A stretch of DNA of 26,710 bases from Aliishimia sp963922415 (GCA_963922415.1 CAWUIP010000035.1:1-26710); one strand, 5' to 3'. Shown: positions 15,275 to 23,760, numbered from the stretch's first letter. A program made the numbers and translations. Notes: generated from the letters alone by a model not told the origin.

Positions 15275-16664
15275 CATCACAATCGGTCTCTGGGTCACCG
15301 GCGGAATGCTGGCACTGGTGTTCTTAGGCATGCGCGTGGCCTTTGCTGCGGGCCTTGCGGGGCTCGTCGGCCTGATCTGGGTCTTCTGGGCGCGCAAGGA
15401 CTACGGGTTTGACGACTTCGGCTGGGCCTTAGGCGTCGCAATCAAGACCGCCGGTCAGGTCCCGCATTCCAAGGTCTCCAGTCAGGCGCTTAGCCTGATC
15501 CCAACCTTCATCCTCATAGGTTACCTGGCCTACTACGCGAAACTCACAACGGCCCTGTTCGAGGCTGCCAAACGCTGGATCGCTTGGGTGCCGGGCGGGC
15601 TTGCGGTCTCGACCGTCTTCGCGACGGCTGGGTTTGCCGCTGTGTCGGGGGCATCTGTGGCCACGGCTGCCGTCTTCGCGCGTATCGCGATCCCCGAGAT
15701 GTTAAAGATCGGCTATAACAAGCAATTCGCCGCAGGCGTTGTCGCGGCGGGCGGGACATTGGCGAGCTTGATCCCCCCCTCAGCGATCCTGGTCATCTAT
15801 GCGATCATCGTCGAACAAGACGTGGGCAAGCTGCTGCTCGCAGGCTTTATCCCGGGCGCGTTCTCGGCCCTGGTCTACGCTTTGCTCATCATCGGCATCG
15901 CGGTGATCTTCAAAACGGTCGGCCCGCCGGTGCGCGGCTTTACATGGACAGAACGCCTCGTCAGCCTACCGCCCGCACTGCCCATCGTTGCAGTTGTCGT
16001 GATCATCATCTTCTTTGTCTACAACCCCTTCGGTGATGCCTGGGGCACACCAACAGAAGGCGGGGCTGTCGGCGCGTTCATCGTCTTTTTGATGGCGCTC
16101 TATCGCGGCATGCGTTGGCCAGAGCTAAAATCCGCGCTGCTTGAAACGGCCAAGCTCACAGTGATGATCTTCACGATCATCTGGGGCGTGTTGATCTACG
16201 TGCGCTTCTTGGGCTTTGCCGATCTGCCGGGGGCCTTTTCGGACTGGATCACCGCGCTCACGATGAGCCCTTGGCTGATCCTTGTTTGCATCCTTCTGGC
16301 CTATGCGGTCTTGGGCATGTTCATGGACGCCATCGGGATGCTCCTTCTGACGCTGCCGGTGGTCTACCCGGCGGTTATGGCGCTCAACGGGGGCGAGTTT
16401 GTCTCGGCCGAGGACAGCAGTTTTGGCATGTCAGGGCCCATGTGCGCGATTTGGTTCGGGATCCTCGTGGTGAAGATGGCCGAGTTCTGCTTGATCACGC
16501 CGCCCATCGGTCTGAACTGCTTTGTCGTCGCGGGCGTGCGCGATGATCTGTCGGTTCAAGACGTCTTTAAGGGCGTCACCCCGTTCTTCATCGCGGACGC
16601 CATAACCATCGCTCTTCTGGTGATGTTCCCGGCCATCGTGCTCTGGCTGCCCAGCCTCGCCTGA
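15267..16664 (+). CDS. TRAP transporter large permease (DctM family)
   Basis: The 465-residue polytopic protein of about 12 helices carries the DctM signatures FATAGFAAVSGASVATAAVFARIAIPEM and GTLASLIPPSAILVIYAII (each split here by family memory), plus the C-terminal ITPPIGLNCFVVAGV. It forms the sodium-coupled transport channel together with the small subunit. ATG 15267 is chosen over a frame from 15159 because GGGGGAGA lies at 15253-15260 and the family starts with a helix at once. The start lies inside the small-subunit gene (8-base overlap), so translation is probably coupled. Confidence 0.92.
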   Translation: MDNITIGLWVTGGMLALVFLGMRVAFAAGLAGLVGLIWVFWARKDYGFDDFGWALGVAIKTAGQVPHSKVSSQALSLIPTFILIGYLAYYAKLTTALFEAAKRWIAWVPGGLAVSTVFATAGFAAVSGASVATAAVFARIAIPEMLKIGYNKQFAAGVVAAGGTLASLIPPSAILVIYAIIVEQDVGKLLLAGFIPGAFSALVYALLIIGIAVIFKTVGPPVRGFTWTERLVSLPPALPIVAVVVIIIFFVYNPFGDAWGTPTEGGAVGAFIVFLMALYRGMRWPELKSALLETAKLTVMIFTIIWGVLIYVRFLGFADLPGAFSDWITALTMSPWLILVCILLAYAVLGMFMDAIGMLLLTLPVVYPAVMALNGGEFVSAEDSSFGMSGPMCAIWFGILVVKMAEFCLITPPIGLNCFVVAGVRDDLSVQDVFKGVTPFFIADAITIALLVMFPAIVLWLPSLA

Positions 16665-16705
16665 CACGCCTTGGCAATCGTGGGCAGGCGGCATAGCGTC
16701 CGCCC

Positions 16706-17836
16706 ATGACACAGATCTACGATATCGCCGTGGTGGGCGCGGGCATGGCCGGGGCCTCAGTCGCGGCAGAGCTTGCGGGCGCGGCTTCGGTTCTTTTGAT
16801 AGAGCGGGAGGCGCAGCCCGGCTATCACAGCACGGGCCGGTCCGCTGCGGTCTATGCGCCCACCTATGGGCCAGGCCCGATCCGCGCCTTGACCCGCGCA
16901 TCCTGGTCAACATTCAACGCGCCACCCGAGGGCTTCACACCTGCGCCGCTCTTGTCACCCCGCGCGGCCATCTTCGTTGCACGCGCCAATCAAATGGCAG
17001 CGCTCAAGGCGCTGCGGGCTGACTTGGGCGGTGATGCGGATATCGCAAAGCTAGCGGCGTCAGAGGTCGAAACCCAGCTGCCCCTTCTAAAGCCCGGCTA
17101 TGCCGCTGCCGGTCTGATGGACACAGGATCCTATGAAATCGACGTCGCAGCGCTGCACCAGGCCTACCTTCGCCAAATCCGGGCCCGCGGCGGCACGATT
17201 TTGGTCAAGGCAGAGGTGTCGGCGTTGGCGCGTCAACCGGATCACTGGCGGATCGAGACCGGCGCGGGTCCGGTCCGCGCCAAGACGATCGTTAACGCTG
17301 CGGGGGCCTGGGCGGATATGTTGGGCGCGATGGCGGGCGCCGAGACGATTGGCCTGGTGCCCAAGCGGCGCACCGCGTTGATTGTGCCCGCGCCAGACGG
17401 GGTCGACACCGATGCGATGCCGATGATCGTGGATGCGGAAGAGCAATTCTATATTAAGCCTGACGCGGGCAAGCTCTTGATCTCGCCCGCCAACGAGGAC
17501 CCGGTGCCGCCCTGCGATGTGCAGCCAGAGGAAATGGATATCGCCCTGTGCATCGACCGGGTTGAACAGGCCTGCACGTTGCAGGTGCGGCGGATCGAGG
17601 CGCGCTGGGCAGGCCTGCGCAGCTTCGTGCCCGACAAATGCCCCGTGGTCGGGTATTCGCAGACTGTCGCGGACTTCTTCTGGCTGGCCGGACAGGGCGG
17701 CTACGGCATCCAAACAGCGCCTGCGCTGTCGAAACTCGCGGCCTCTCTGCTGCTGGGCCAACCCATGCCGCCAGAGAGCGCACAAGAGGGCGTGCGCCTT
17801 TCGGACCTCGCGCCGGGGCGTTTGGCGCCAGCCTAA
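16706..17836 (+). CDS. FAD-dependent D-amino acid (DauA-like) dehydrogenase
   Basis: This 376-residue DAO-superfamily flavoenzyme has GAGMAG (residues 11-16), IERE at the end of strand 2 and YHSTGRSAAVY (40-50). The last is a segment I recall from D-arginine dehydrogenase DauA. The C-terminus has WLAGQGGYGIQTAPALSKLAA, the closing FAD motif. It probably oxidises a D-amino acid or related amine to the keto acid, passing electrons to the respiratory chain. It starts 41 bases after the TRAP permease, and GGCGG/CCGCC arms at 16687-16704 abut the ATG with no clear Shine-Dalgarno. Adjacency suggests the transporter imports its substrate. Alternatives are a glycine- or sarcosine-oxidase-like activity. 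Confidence 0.82.
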   Translation: MTQIYDIAVVGAGMAGASVAAELAGAASVLLIEREAQPGYHSTGRSAAVYAPTYGPGPIRALTRASWSTFNAPPEGFTPAPLLSPRAAIFVARANQMAALKALRADLGGDADIAKLAASEVETQLPLLKPGYAAAGLMDTGSYEIDVAALHQAYLRQIRARGGTILVKAEVSALARQPDHWRIETGAGPVRAKTIVNAAGAWADMLGAMAGAETIGLVPKRRTALIVPAPDGVDTDAMPMIVDAEEQFYIKPDAGKLLISPANEDPVPPCDVQPEEMDIALCIDRVEQACTLQVRRIEARWAGLRSFVPDKCPVVGYSQTVADFFWLAGQGGYGIQTAPALSKLAASLLLGQPMPPESAQEGVRLSDLAPGRLAPA

Positions 17837-19465
17837 CTAATGCGAATTGCCAAATAGGCCGCGCTGCACGGTGTAGTCCGCGGCCACCATGTATTCGGGA
17901 TCGTCCTCGGCCTTGTCGATGATCATACCAGTCTGGCGCAACAGCTTGTGGCAGTCCCGGCTGAGGTGCCGCAGGTGTAACTCTTTGCCCGCCTCCGCGT
18001 AGCGGTCCGCAAGCGTCTCGATCGCGTTGAGCGCCGACTGATCGGCCACGCGGCTGTCTGCGAAATCGATATAGACAAGGCTTGGATCTGCTTTCACATC
18101 AAAGAGCTCTTGGAACCCCTCGGCAGAGCCGAAAAAGAGCGGCCCATCGACTTGGTAGACCTTGGCGCCTTCGGGTGTTGTGTAGGCTTTGGCAGAGATG
18201 CGCGTCGCGTTCTTCCAGGCGTATTGCAGGGCCGACACGATCACTCCGACAACCACGGCGACGGCAAGGTCTTCGAGCACCGTCACGACGGTCACGAGGA
18301 TCGTCACAAAGCTCGCGAACCGGGTCGAAACGCGCATGATCCGGAACGTGTTCCAGGCGAAGGTACCAATCACGACCATGAACATCACGCCCACAAGGGC
18401 GGCGAGGGGGATTTGTTCGATCAGTGGGCTCGCGAAGAGGATGAAGCTGAGCAGAAACAGCGCCGCTGCGATACCTGCGATGCGCGTGCGCCCGCCCGAA
18501 TTCACGTTGATCATCGACTGACCGATCATCGCACAACCGCCCATGCCGCCGAAGAAGCCGGTGACCACGTTGGCCGCCCCCTGGGCGATGCACTCCTGAC
18601 TCGCACCGCCGCGTTGATCGGTGATCTGGTTGACCAGGTTCAACGTCAACAGGCTCTCGATCAGGCCAATAGCGGCCAGGATCAGGGCGTAGGGAAGGAT
18701 AATCTCGAGCGTTTCAAAGTTCAGCGGCACAGCAGGGATGTGGAATGGCGGCAGCCCGCCTTGGATCGAGGCCATATCGCCCACGCGCGGCACATCCAGG
18801 TTGAAGGCGATCACGATGACGGCAACGATGGCAATCCCGGCCAGTGGCGCCGGGATTGCTTTTGTCAGTTTGGGCATGCCCCAAATGATCGCCATTGTCA
18901 GCGCCACAAGCGCCAGCATCAGGTACAGCGGCAGGCCCGAGAGCCATTCCCCGCCTGACATGCCGTGGCCCGATGCCTCTGCCGTGCCAGGGACCTGGAA
19001 TTGGGTCAACTGCGCCAGGAAGATTACAATCGCCAGGCCATTGACGAAGCCCAGCATCACCGCGTGGGGGACCAGTCGGATGAACTTACCCAGCTTAAAG
19101 ACGCCCGCACCGACCTGCAAAATGCCCATCAAGACCACAGTGGCAAAGAGGTACTCGACCCCATGTTCGGCCACGAGCGCCACCATGACGACAGCCAAGG
19201 CCCCGGTCGCGCCCGAGATCATGCCGGGCCGTCCGCCAATCAGGGCGGTGATCAGCCCGACCAGAAACGCTGCATAAAGCCCCACTAAGGGATGCACACC
19301 CGCCACAAAGGCGAAGGCCACTGCCTCTGGCACCAGCGCCAGGGCCACTGTCAGACCGGACAAAATCTCGGTCTTGAGCATGTCGGGCCAAGACCGGTTG
19401 TCAGAGGCGGGTCGCAGCGTGAGCGACAGGTTGCGGGCAAATTGGGTATAGCTGGTATCGGCCAC
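17837..19465 (-). CDS. SulP family inorganic anion transporter with STAS domain
   Basis: The 542-residue protein has a long hydrophobic transporter region beginning ILSGLTVALALVPEAVAFAF (residues 34-53), the SulP entry motif, and GRPGMISGATGALAVV. It ends with a STAS domain (about 435-530; VYIDFADSRVADQSALNAIE). It may carry sulfate, bicarbonate or another anion; sequence alone does not decide. The best start is GTG 19465, since AGGAGG at 19479-19474 sits 8 bases upstream; ATG 19489 and 19534 lack this. Its stop abuts that of the convergent FAD dehydrogenase. Three contiguous dyads lie upstream at 19514-19563. Confidence 0.9.
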   Translation of the reverse strand: MADTSYTQFARNLSLTLRPASDNRSWPDMLKTEILSGLTVALALVPEAVAFAFVAGVHPLVGLYAAFLVGLITALIGGRPGMISGATGALAVVMVALVAEHGVEYLFATVVLMGILQVGAGVFKLGKFIRLVPHAVMLGFVNGLAIVIFLAQLTQFQVPGTAEASGHGMSGGEWLSGLPLYLMLALVALTMAIIWGMPKLTKAIPAPLAGIAIVAVIVIAFNLDVPRVGDMASIQGGLPPFHIPAVPLNFETLEIILPYALILAAIGLIESLLTLNLVNQITDQRGGASQECIAQGAANVVTGFFGGMGGCAMIGQSMINVNSGGRTRIAGIAAALFLLSFILFASPLIEQIPLAALVGVMFMVVIGTFAWNTFRIMRVSTRFASFVTILVTVVTVLEDLAVAVVVGVIVSALQYAWKNATRISAKAYTTPEGAKVYQVDGPLFFGSAEGFQELFDVKADPSLVYIDFADSRVADQSALNAIETLADRYAEAGKELHLRHLSRDCHKLLRQTGMIIDKAEDDPEYMVAADYTVQRGLFGNSH

Positions 19466-19513
19466 GGCTGGGGCCTCCTGGCAGGTCATCGTTGCTGCGG
19501 GCGCTAACAGTCT

Positions 19514-19563
19514 TGGCGCCTGAGCGCCATGCATATCCGCTATGCACTGGCAACATATGCCAG
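19514..19563 (-). promoter_or_regulatory. Three back-to-back perfect dyads upstream of sulP
   Basis: TGGCGC-CTGA-GCGCCA (19514-19529), TGCATA-TCCGC-TATGCA (19530-19546) and CTGGCA-ACATA-TGCCAG (19547-19563) are each perfect 6-bp inverted repeats and abut with no base between. The second and third have 5-base spacers, the geometry of LysR-type boxes. They lie 49-98 bases before the sulP GTG and could be tandem protein sites or three stacked RNA hairpins in the leader. No LysR-family gene is nearby. Confidence 0.6.
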
Positions 19564-19657
19564 GGATTCCTTAAGTCTCGGTATTCTTCGGCACACGATC
19601 TGTGCAGGTGCAGCGCCCGATTGTACGAAATCAGGCGCATTTGGACTGCGAGCGGCG

Positions 19658-20533
19658 CTAGAGCTCGGTGCCCTGTTCAGTTTCCACCGCGTCGGACAAC
19701 CAGTCCCAAAGTTCGGCCCAAAGGCGGTCTTGGCCCTTTCGGAATGCGCCGTCATGGCCGATTTTTGCCACGCCAAGATCGGCGGGTGTTCTATAGGCGA
19801 CCTCCGTTGGCGCGGCACTGTAGACATCCAGCAGGTCCTGACCCGACGCGCGCGTCGCGATGGGATCGTCAGAGAAAATCCACGACCGGATCGGCGCGCT
19901 CACTTGGTCATAGTGCGACGGCGCCAGCGTCGTGTGCAGTTCGGGCGCTAAATAGGCAGGACGGTGGGCCCAGCGTCGCCACGTTCGAAAAAGCTTGGGC
20001 GGCAGCGGCGCGCCACGCCAGCCCGATTGGGCCGCGATATAACCCACGCGCGTCAGCATATAGGTCCCAAAGATCCACCAAAAATAGATCTCTAACGGTC
20101 TGTACCGCAGGTGATGGCGCCCGAAATACCCGGTCCCGACAGACACGAAGGCATGCCGGGCGATCTTGCGGTGATTGTGGTGCAGGCCTAGAAAATGGCC
20201 CCCCACACTGTGCGCAATGTGCACAAGAGGCACGCCGGGCGCGTGAGCCTCCAAGGCATCAATGGAAGCAGGCGTGTCAAAGCGCCCCCAATCGGCGTAG
20301 TCGATCTGCATAAACCGTTCGTGCGTCGTGAAAGACCCACCGATCCCCCGATAGTCATAGGTCAGCACGGCGGCACCGCGTTGGGCGAGATACTGCGCGA
20401 TATGCCGATAAAAACTGCGTGGAAATCCGGTGCCTGCCGAGATCAAGACGGCGATGCGCGGGGGCGTGCCCGTGTAAAGCTCACCCTCCAGCGGCCATCC
20501 GTCAGCAGCGGTAAACGAGATCGTCTCGGGCAT
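19658..20533 (-). CDS. Alpha/beta hydrolase
   Basis: This 291-residue alpha/beta-hydrolase has VLTYDYRGIGGS before the nucleophile elbow, which reads HIAHSVGG with Ser109. The elbow's first position is alanine rather than the usual glycine (AHSVG). Probable acid and base are in IFSDDPIAT and KIGHDGAF near the C-terminus. An insertion rich in aromatic residues (LEIYFWWIFGTYMLTRVGYIA) forms a likely lid, suggesting a hydrophobic substrate. The ATG 20533 start lies 1 base after the MarR stop, so the two genes form an operon and MarR probably controls it. The exact substrate is unknown; ester hydrolysis is the safest guess. Confidence 0.85.
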   Translation of the reverse strand: MPETISFTAADGWPLEGELYTGTPPRIAVLISAGTGFPRSFYRHIAQYLAQRGAAVLTYDYRGIGGSFTTHERFMQIDYADWGRFDTPASIDALEAHAPGVPLVHIAHSVGGHFLGLHHNHRKIARHAFVSVGTGYFGRHHLRYRPLEIYFWWIFGTYMLTRVGYIAAQSGWRGAPLPPKLFRTWRRWAHRPAYLAPELHTTLAPSHYDQVSAPIRSWIFSDDPIATRASGQDLLDVYSAAPTEVAYRTPADLGVAKIGHDGAFRKGQDRLWAELWDWLSDAVETEQGTEL

Positions 20534-20534
20534 G

Positions 20535-20984
20535 CTATCGCGGCCCCTCTACATCGTCGGGTGGCGAGACGATGGCGTCCGCGTTGTCCTGCAAATGCGT
20601 CAGAAACCGCTGGATCACCTGCACCTCTGCGTCCGAGAACGGTTCCAGCAGGGCTGCGTTGATACGCTTGGTCTCACGTTTGCCCATAGCCCGCGCCGCC
20701 TTACCACGATCCTTGATGAAGACATGGGACACGCGGCCATCTTCGTCGGACCCGCTGCGCTCGACCAAGCCTTTCGCGCACATCCGGTCGACCAAACCCG
20801 TCAGCCCCGATTTTCCCATGCGCAGCGTTCTGGAAATGTCGCCCATTGCGACACCTTCCGCGTCGCGCAAGCAAAAGAGGACGGCCAGTTGCGCCGGCGA
20901 CAACCCGGCCATCGCGCGGGTTCGGTTTTCGAGGGCCCTCAAAAGGACGCTGTAGGCGATCTGGAGTTCGTAAAAGACGCGCAT
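20535..20984 (-). CDS. MarR family transcriptional regulator
   Basis: The 149-residue protein has the MarR winged helix: a helix-turn-helix at about residues 46-74 (MGDISRTLRMGKSGLTGLVD) and a wing with SGSDEDGRVSHVFI (77-90), including the conserved D-x-D/G-R. Flanking helices at both ends would form the dimer. It probably represses itself and the alpha/beta hydrolase behind it, and may be released by a small aromatic or lipophilic ligand, as is typical of the family. A long palindromic operator lies at 21001-21034, starting 17 bases upstream of its ATG. Confidence 0.92.
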   Translation of the reverse strand: MRVFYELQIAYSVLLRALENRTRAMAGLSPAQLAVLFCLRDAEGVAMGDISRTLRMGKSGLTGLVDRMCAKGLVERSGSDEDGRVSHVFIKDRGKAARAMGKRETKRINAALLEPFSDAEVQVIQRFLTHLQDNADAIVSPPDDVEGPR

Positions 20985-21000
20985 CGCGGCCTCATTTTAA

Positions 21001-21034
21001 GTTCGTATGCGAATTATATAATTCGTAAGCGAAC
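21001..21034. promoter_or_regulatory. Probable MarR operator (two tandem sites in a 34-bp palindrome)
   Basis: Two near-identical 12-mers, TTCGTATGCGAA (21002-21013) and TTCGTAAGCGAA (21022-21033), lie exactly 20 bases apart, two DNA turns. Each is itself TTCG-N4-CGAA. The whole span 21001-21034 is a palindrome with a perfect 16-base core and three mismatched pairs in the arms. The core contains TATAAT on both strands (21017-21022 plus; 21018-21013 minus), so bound repressor would cover a -10 element for marR and possibly one for the mtnP side. Confidence 0.8.
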
Positions 21035-21153
21035 CAATTGGCCGCAGCAAGGTTAACGTGACCGTACGCTGGGTTCGCGTTGCGTAAACCTCTTGCTTGC
21101 AAAGCTCGGGCGCGATTGTCAGAGTCATGTTTGGACCGCAGGGGAGCTTTGCA

Positions 21154-22032
21154 ATGCAACAGACGATGATTGGTGTGATTGGCGGCTCTGGCGTCTATGA
21201 AATAGAGGGGCTGGAAGGTGCCGAATGGCAGACCGTGGACACGCCCTGGGGTGCCGCGTCTGATGCTGTTCTGACGGGCACGTTGGACGGCGTGAAGATG
21301 GCGTTTCTGCCCCGTCACGGGCGCGGACATGTGCACAGCCCAACAACGGTGCCCTATCGCGCCAATATTGATGCGCTCAAGCGGCTTGGGGTCACGGATG
21401 TGATCTCGGTCTCGGCCTGTGGGTCGTTTCGCGAAGAGATGGCGCCGGGGCATTTCGTGATCGTTGACCAGTTCATCGACCGCACCTTTGCGCGCGACAA
21501 AAGCTACTTCGGCACGGGCTGTGTGGCGCATGTTTCGGTGGCGCATCCCACCTGTCCGCGCCTGTCGGATGCCTGTCATCAGGCCGCCCAGGACGCGGGC
21601 ATCACTGTTCACAAGGGCGGCACCTATCTGGCGATGGAGGGGCCGCAGTTTTCCACACTGGCCGAATCCAAGATGTACCGCGAAAGCTGGGGCGCAGATG
21701 TGATTGGCATGACCAACATGCCCGAAGCCAAGCTCGCCCGCGAGGCAGAGCTGTGTTACGCCAGTGTCGCGATGATCACCGACTATGACAGTTGGCATCC
21801 AGATCACGGCGCGGTCGACATCACCGATATCGTCAAGGTCTTGACCGGCAATGCAGGCAAGGCGCGCGATCTGGTTGGGCGTTTGCCCGCACTGTTGGGT
21901 GCAGAGCGCGATCTTTGCCCCCATGGCTGCGACCGGGCGCTGGACTACGCGATTATCACCGCGCCTGAAAAGCGTGATCCCGCGCTGATCGCTAAGCTGG
22001 ATGCGGTGGCGGGCCGCGTCCTGAGCGCTTAG
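21154..22032 (+). CDS. mtnP: S-methyl-5'-thioadenosine phosphorylase
   Basis: This 292-residue phosphorylase cleaves methylthioadenosine to adenine and methylthioribose-1-phosphate. Motifs are GGSGVY (residues 10-15), the phosphate-binding PRHGRGH (53-59), MEGPQFSTLAES and TNMPEAKLAREAELCYA (187-203). ITDYD supplies the aspartates (210, 212) typical of adenine-specific members rather than guanosine phosphorylases. ATG 21154 is chosen because GGGGAG precedes it by 8 bases; ATG 21097 adds 19 atypical residues. Adenine produced is substrate for apt, 750 bases downstream on the same strand. The stop overlaps the convergent DsbA-like gene. Confidence 0.94.
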   Translation: MQQTMIGVIGGSGVYEIEGLEGAEWQTVDTPWGAASDAVLTGTLDGVKMAFLPRHGRGHVHSPTTVPYRANIDALKRLGVTDVISVSACGSFREEMAPGHFVIVDQFIDRTFARDKSYFGTGCVAHVSVAHPTCPRLSDACHQAAQDAGITVHKGGTYLAMEGPQFSTLAESKMYRESWGADVIGMTNMPEAKLAREAELCYASVAMITDYDSWHPDHGAVDITDIVKVLTGNAGKARDLVGRLPALLGAERDLCPHGCDRALDYAIITAPEKRDPALIAKLDAVAGRVLSA

Positions 22033-22733
22033 GCGCGGTTTTCTGCAACCAAATGCGCGATCTCTTCGCTGTCCAAAGCGCCCAAGATGGCCGTTTGCCC
22101 CACGACAAGGCCGGGCGTGCCCACCAGTCCCAATGTAGCTGCCGCGCGCGCGCTCCGCTCCAGCCGCGCGGCGACCTTTGGGCCGTCCATATCTTGCCGC
22201 AGCCGCGCACCATCAAGGCCGACAGTATCGGCGACCGTGCCCATCCAAACCGGGCTTGGCCGAAAGCCTTTATGCAGCAGAGCTTGGTAAAATTCGACAT
22301 ATCCGTTTTGCGCGGCAGCGGCCTCAGCGGCGCGCGCAACCAGGACCGAAGCTGGACCCAAAAGCGGCAATTCATGCCAGGTGATGTGGATGCCCAAGTC
22401 CCGCGCCTTCGGGGCCAGGGTCCCGACGAGTTGGCGGCAATAGGGGCAAAAGAAGTCCGTGAAAACCGCGACCGGAACGAATCCGGCCTGCTGGTCCGGG
22501 TGCACCGCCTGGGCCAAGGCCGATGCAGGCAGCGGAGCTGGCCCGCGGTCGAGCCCAATCGTCACAAAGTCTTGGCTAGATACGCCACTCAGGCTGCCTG
22601 TGGAGCCGAAGTGCCAGCCCGGCAAACCCGCAATCGCTGTCAGTTCCAGACGCGGCGTGCGCACGCCAAAGACCTGCCACAGCCCGGCCAGTGCCGCCAA
22701 GCCCCCTAAGACCATGACATCTCGCCGTTTCAT
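22029..22733 (-). CDS. DsbA-family thiol-disulfide oxidoreductase
   Basis: The 234-residue protein has an N-terminal KRRDVMVLGGLAALAGLW signal or anchor (residues 2-19), with a twin arginine but not a full Tat consensus. The thioredoxin active site is FFCPYC (Cys96-Pro-Tyr-Cys99) and the cis-proline loop is VGTPGLVV. It probably oxidises or isomerises disulfides in periplasmic proteins. ATG 22733 has GGAG 6-8 bases upstream; an earlier start at 22766 is less likely. It lies on the opposite strand between mtnP and apt, overlapping mtnP by 4 bases at the 3' end and divergent from apt by 52 bases. No functional link to purine salvage is evident. Confidence 0.87.
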   Translation of the reverse strand: MKRRDVMVLGGLAALAGLWQVFGVRTPRLELTAIAGLPGWHFGSTGSLSGVSSQDFVTIGLDRGPAPLPASALAQAVHPDQQAGFVPVAVFTDFFCPYCRQLVGTLAPKARDLGIHITWHELPLLGPASVLVARAAEAAAAQNGYVEFYQALLHKGFRPSPVWMGTVADTVGLDGARLRQDMDGPKVAARLERSARAAATLGLVGTPGLVVGQTAILGALDSEEIAHLVAENRA

Positions 22734-22785
22734 AAGATCTCCACGTCCAACATATGCACCGTGCAACTAGCCCAGGAGCCGCCCC

Positions 22786-23325
22786 ATGCCAAACTCACGT
22801 TCTGTTGAGGATTACATCCGCACCATCGTCGATTTCCCGAAAGAAGGGATCATGTTCCGCGATGTGACAACGCTTTTTGCCGATCCGCGCGGCCTGCGTC
22901 TGGCCGTGGATCAGATGTTGCACCCCTATGCGGGCCTGGAAATCGACAAAGTCGTCGGGCTTGAGGCGCGCGGGTTTATCCTGGGCGGTGCCATCGCGCA
23001 CCAGCTTTCGGTGGGCTTTGTGCCCATTCGCAAAAAGGGCAAGCTGCCCGGCGCCACGATCAGCGAGGCCTATACGCTGGAATACGGAGAGGCGGTGGTT
23101 GAAGTGCACGATGACGCCATCACGGCAGGCGAGAAGATCCTGCTGGTCGATGACCTTCTGGCGACTGGCGGCACCGCAGAGGCGGGGATCAAGCTGGTCG
23201 AACGCCTGGGCGGCGCACTCGTGGGCTGCGCCTTCATCATCGACCTGCCGGATCTGGGCGGCCGCGCCAAGCTGCAAGCGCTTGGGATGGACGTGCATTA
23301 CTTGTGCGAGTTTGCGGGCGACTAG
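22786..23325 (+). CDS. apt: Adenine phosphoribosyltransferase
   Basis: The 179-residue enzyme makes AMP from adenine and PRPP. It begins with VEDYIRTIVDFPKEGIMFRD, the Apt N-terminal signature, has GLEARGFILGGAIA (residues 58-71) and the PRPP-binding LLVDDLLATGGT (119-130). The length is standard. AGGAG lies just before ATG 22786. It is in the cytoplasm and recycles adenine from the MtnP reaction. It is divergent from the DsbA-like gene and convergent with a small hypothetical gene, 18 bases away. Confidence 0.96.
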   Translation: MPNSRSVEDYIRTIVDFPKEGIMFRDVTTLFADPRGLRLAVDQMLHPYAGLEIDKVVGLEARGFILGGAIAHQLSVGFVPIRKKGKLPGATISEAYTLEYGEAVVEVHDDAITAGEKILLVDDLLATGGTAEAGIKLVERLGGALVGCAFIIDLPDLGGRAKLQALGMDVHYLCEFAGD

Positions 23326-23343
23326 ACGCAGCGGTGGCGTGGT

Positions 23344-23760
23344 TCAAATCGCGCGCACCCGGTTGTTGCGAGCGTTGTGCTCCAGCTCCACGAGGCCAAG
23401 CAGCTCCATCACCGGCGCCACGTAATTGGCGAACCGGCCACGATACCCTTTGCGCAGCCCATAGTATCCACCAACCGGGTTGGCGTCGGACCGCGCCCAA
23501 TGCTCTAGCGTGCCCTCTTTGGTCGGCTTGCCTTCGTCCGCGTTGCCCAGTGGCATCCAATCACCATGCGCCTTGAGCATCGCGTGGGCATCCTCCAAGG
23601 CGCGCAACTGGTACGACAGGCGTGTCTTGCCGACCTGGACAACCAATGCAGGCGGGTCGAGCGTTTCGTCCTTCCAAACTTCGAAATCCGACGTCATCGG
23701 CGGGGTCTTGAGGATCCAAGGGTCATCGGCGGTTCCAGAGCCATAGGTGACATCGGTCAT
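23344..23760 (-). CDS. Small conserved-looking hypothetical protein
   Basis: The 138-residue soluble protein has no signal or membrane helix. The N-terminal half reads TADDPWILKTPPMTSDFEVW, then GKTRLSYQLRALEDAHAMLKAHGDWMPLG. The C-terminal half reads GTLEHWARSDANPVGGYYGL, then GYRGRFANYVAPVMELLGLVELEHNARNNRVRAI. The last segment resembles a short conserved family I have seen beside SRPBCC/AHSA1 and YafY genes, but I cannot name a function. Its ATG overlaps the SRPBCC stop (ATGA), so the two are translationally coupled and likely work together under the divergent WYL regulator. Confidence 0.78.
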   Translation of the reverse strand: MTDVTYGSGTADDPWILKTPPMTSDFEVWKDETLDPPALVVQVGKTRLSYQLRALEDAHAMLKAHGDWMPLGNADEGKPTKEGTLEHWARSDANPVGGYYGLRKGYRGRFANYVAPVMELLGLVELEHNARNNRVRAI

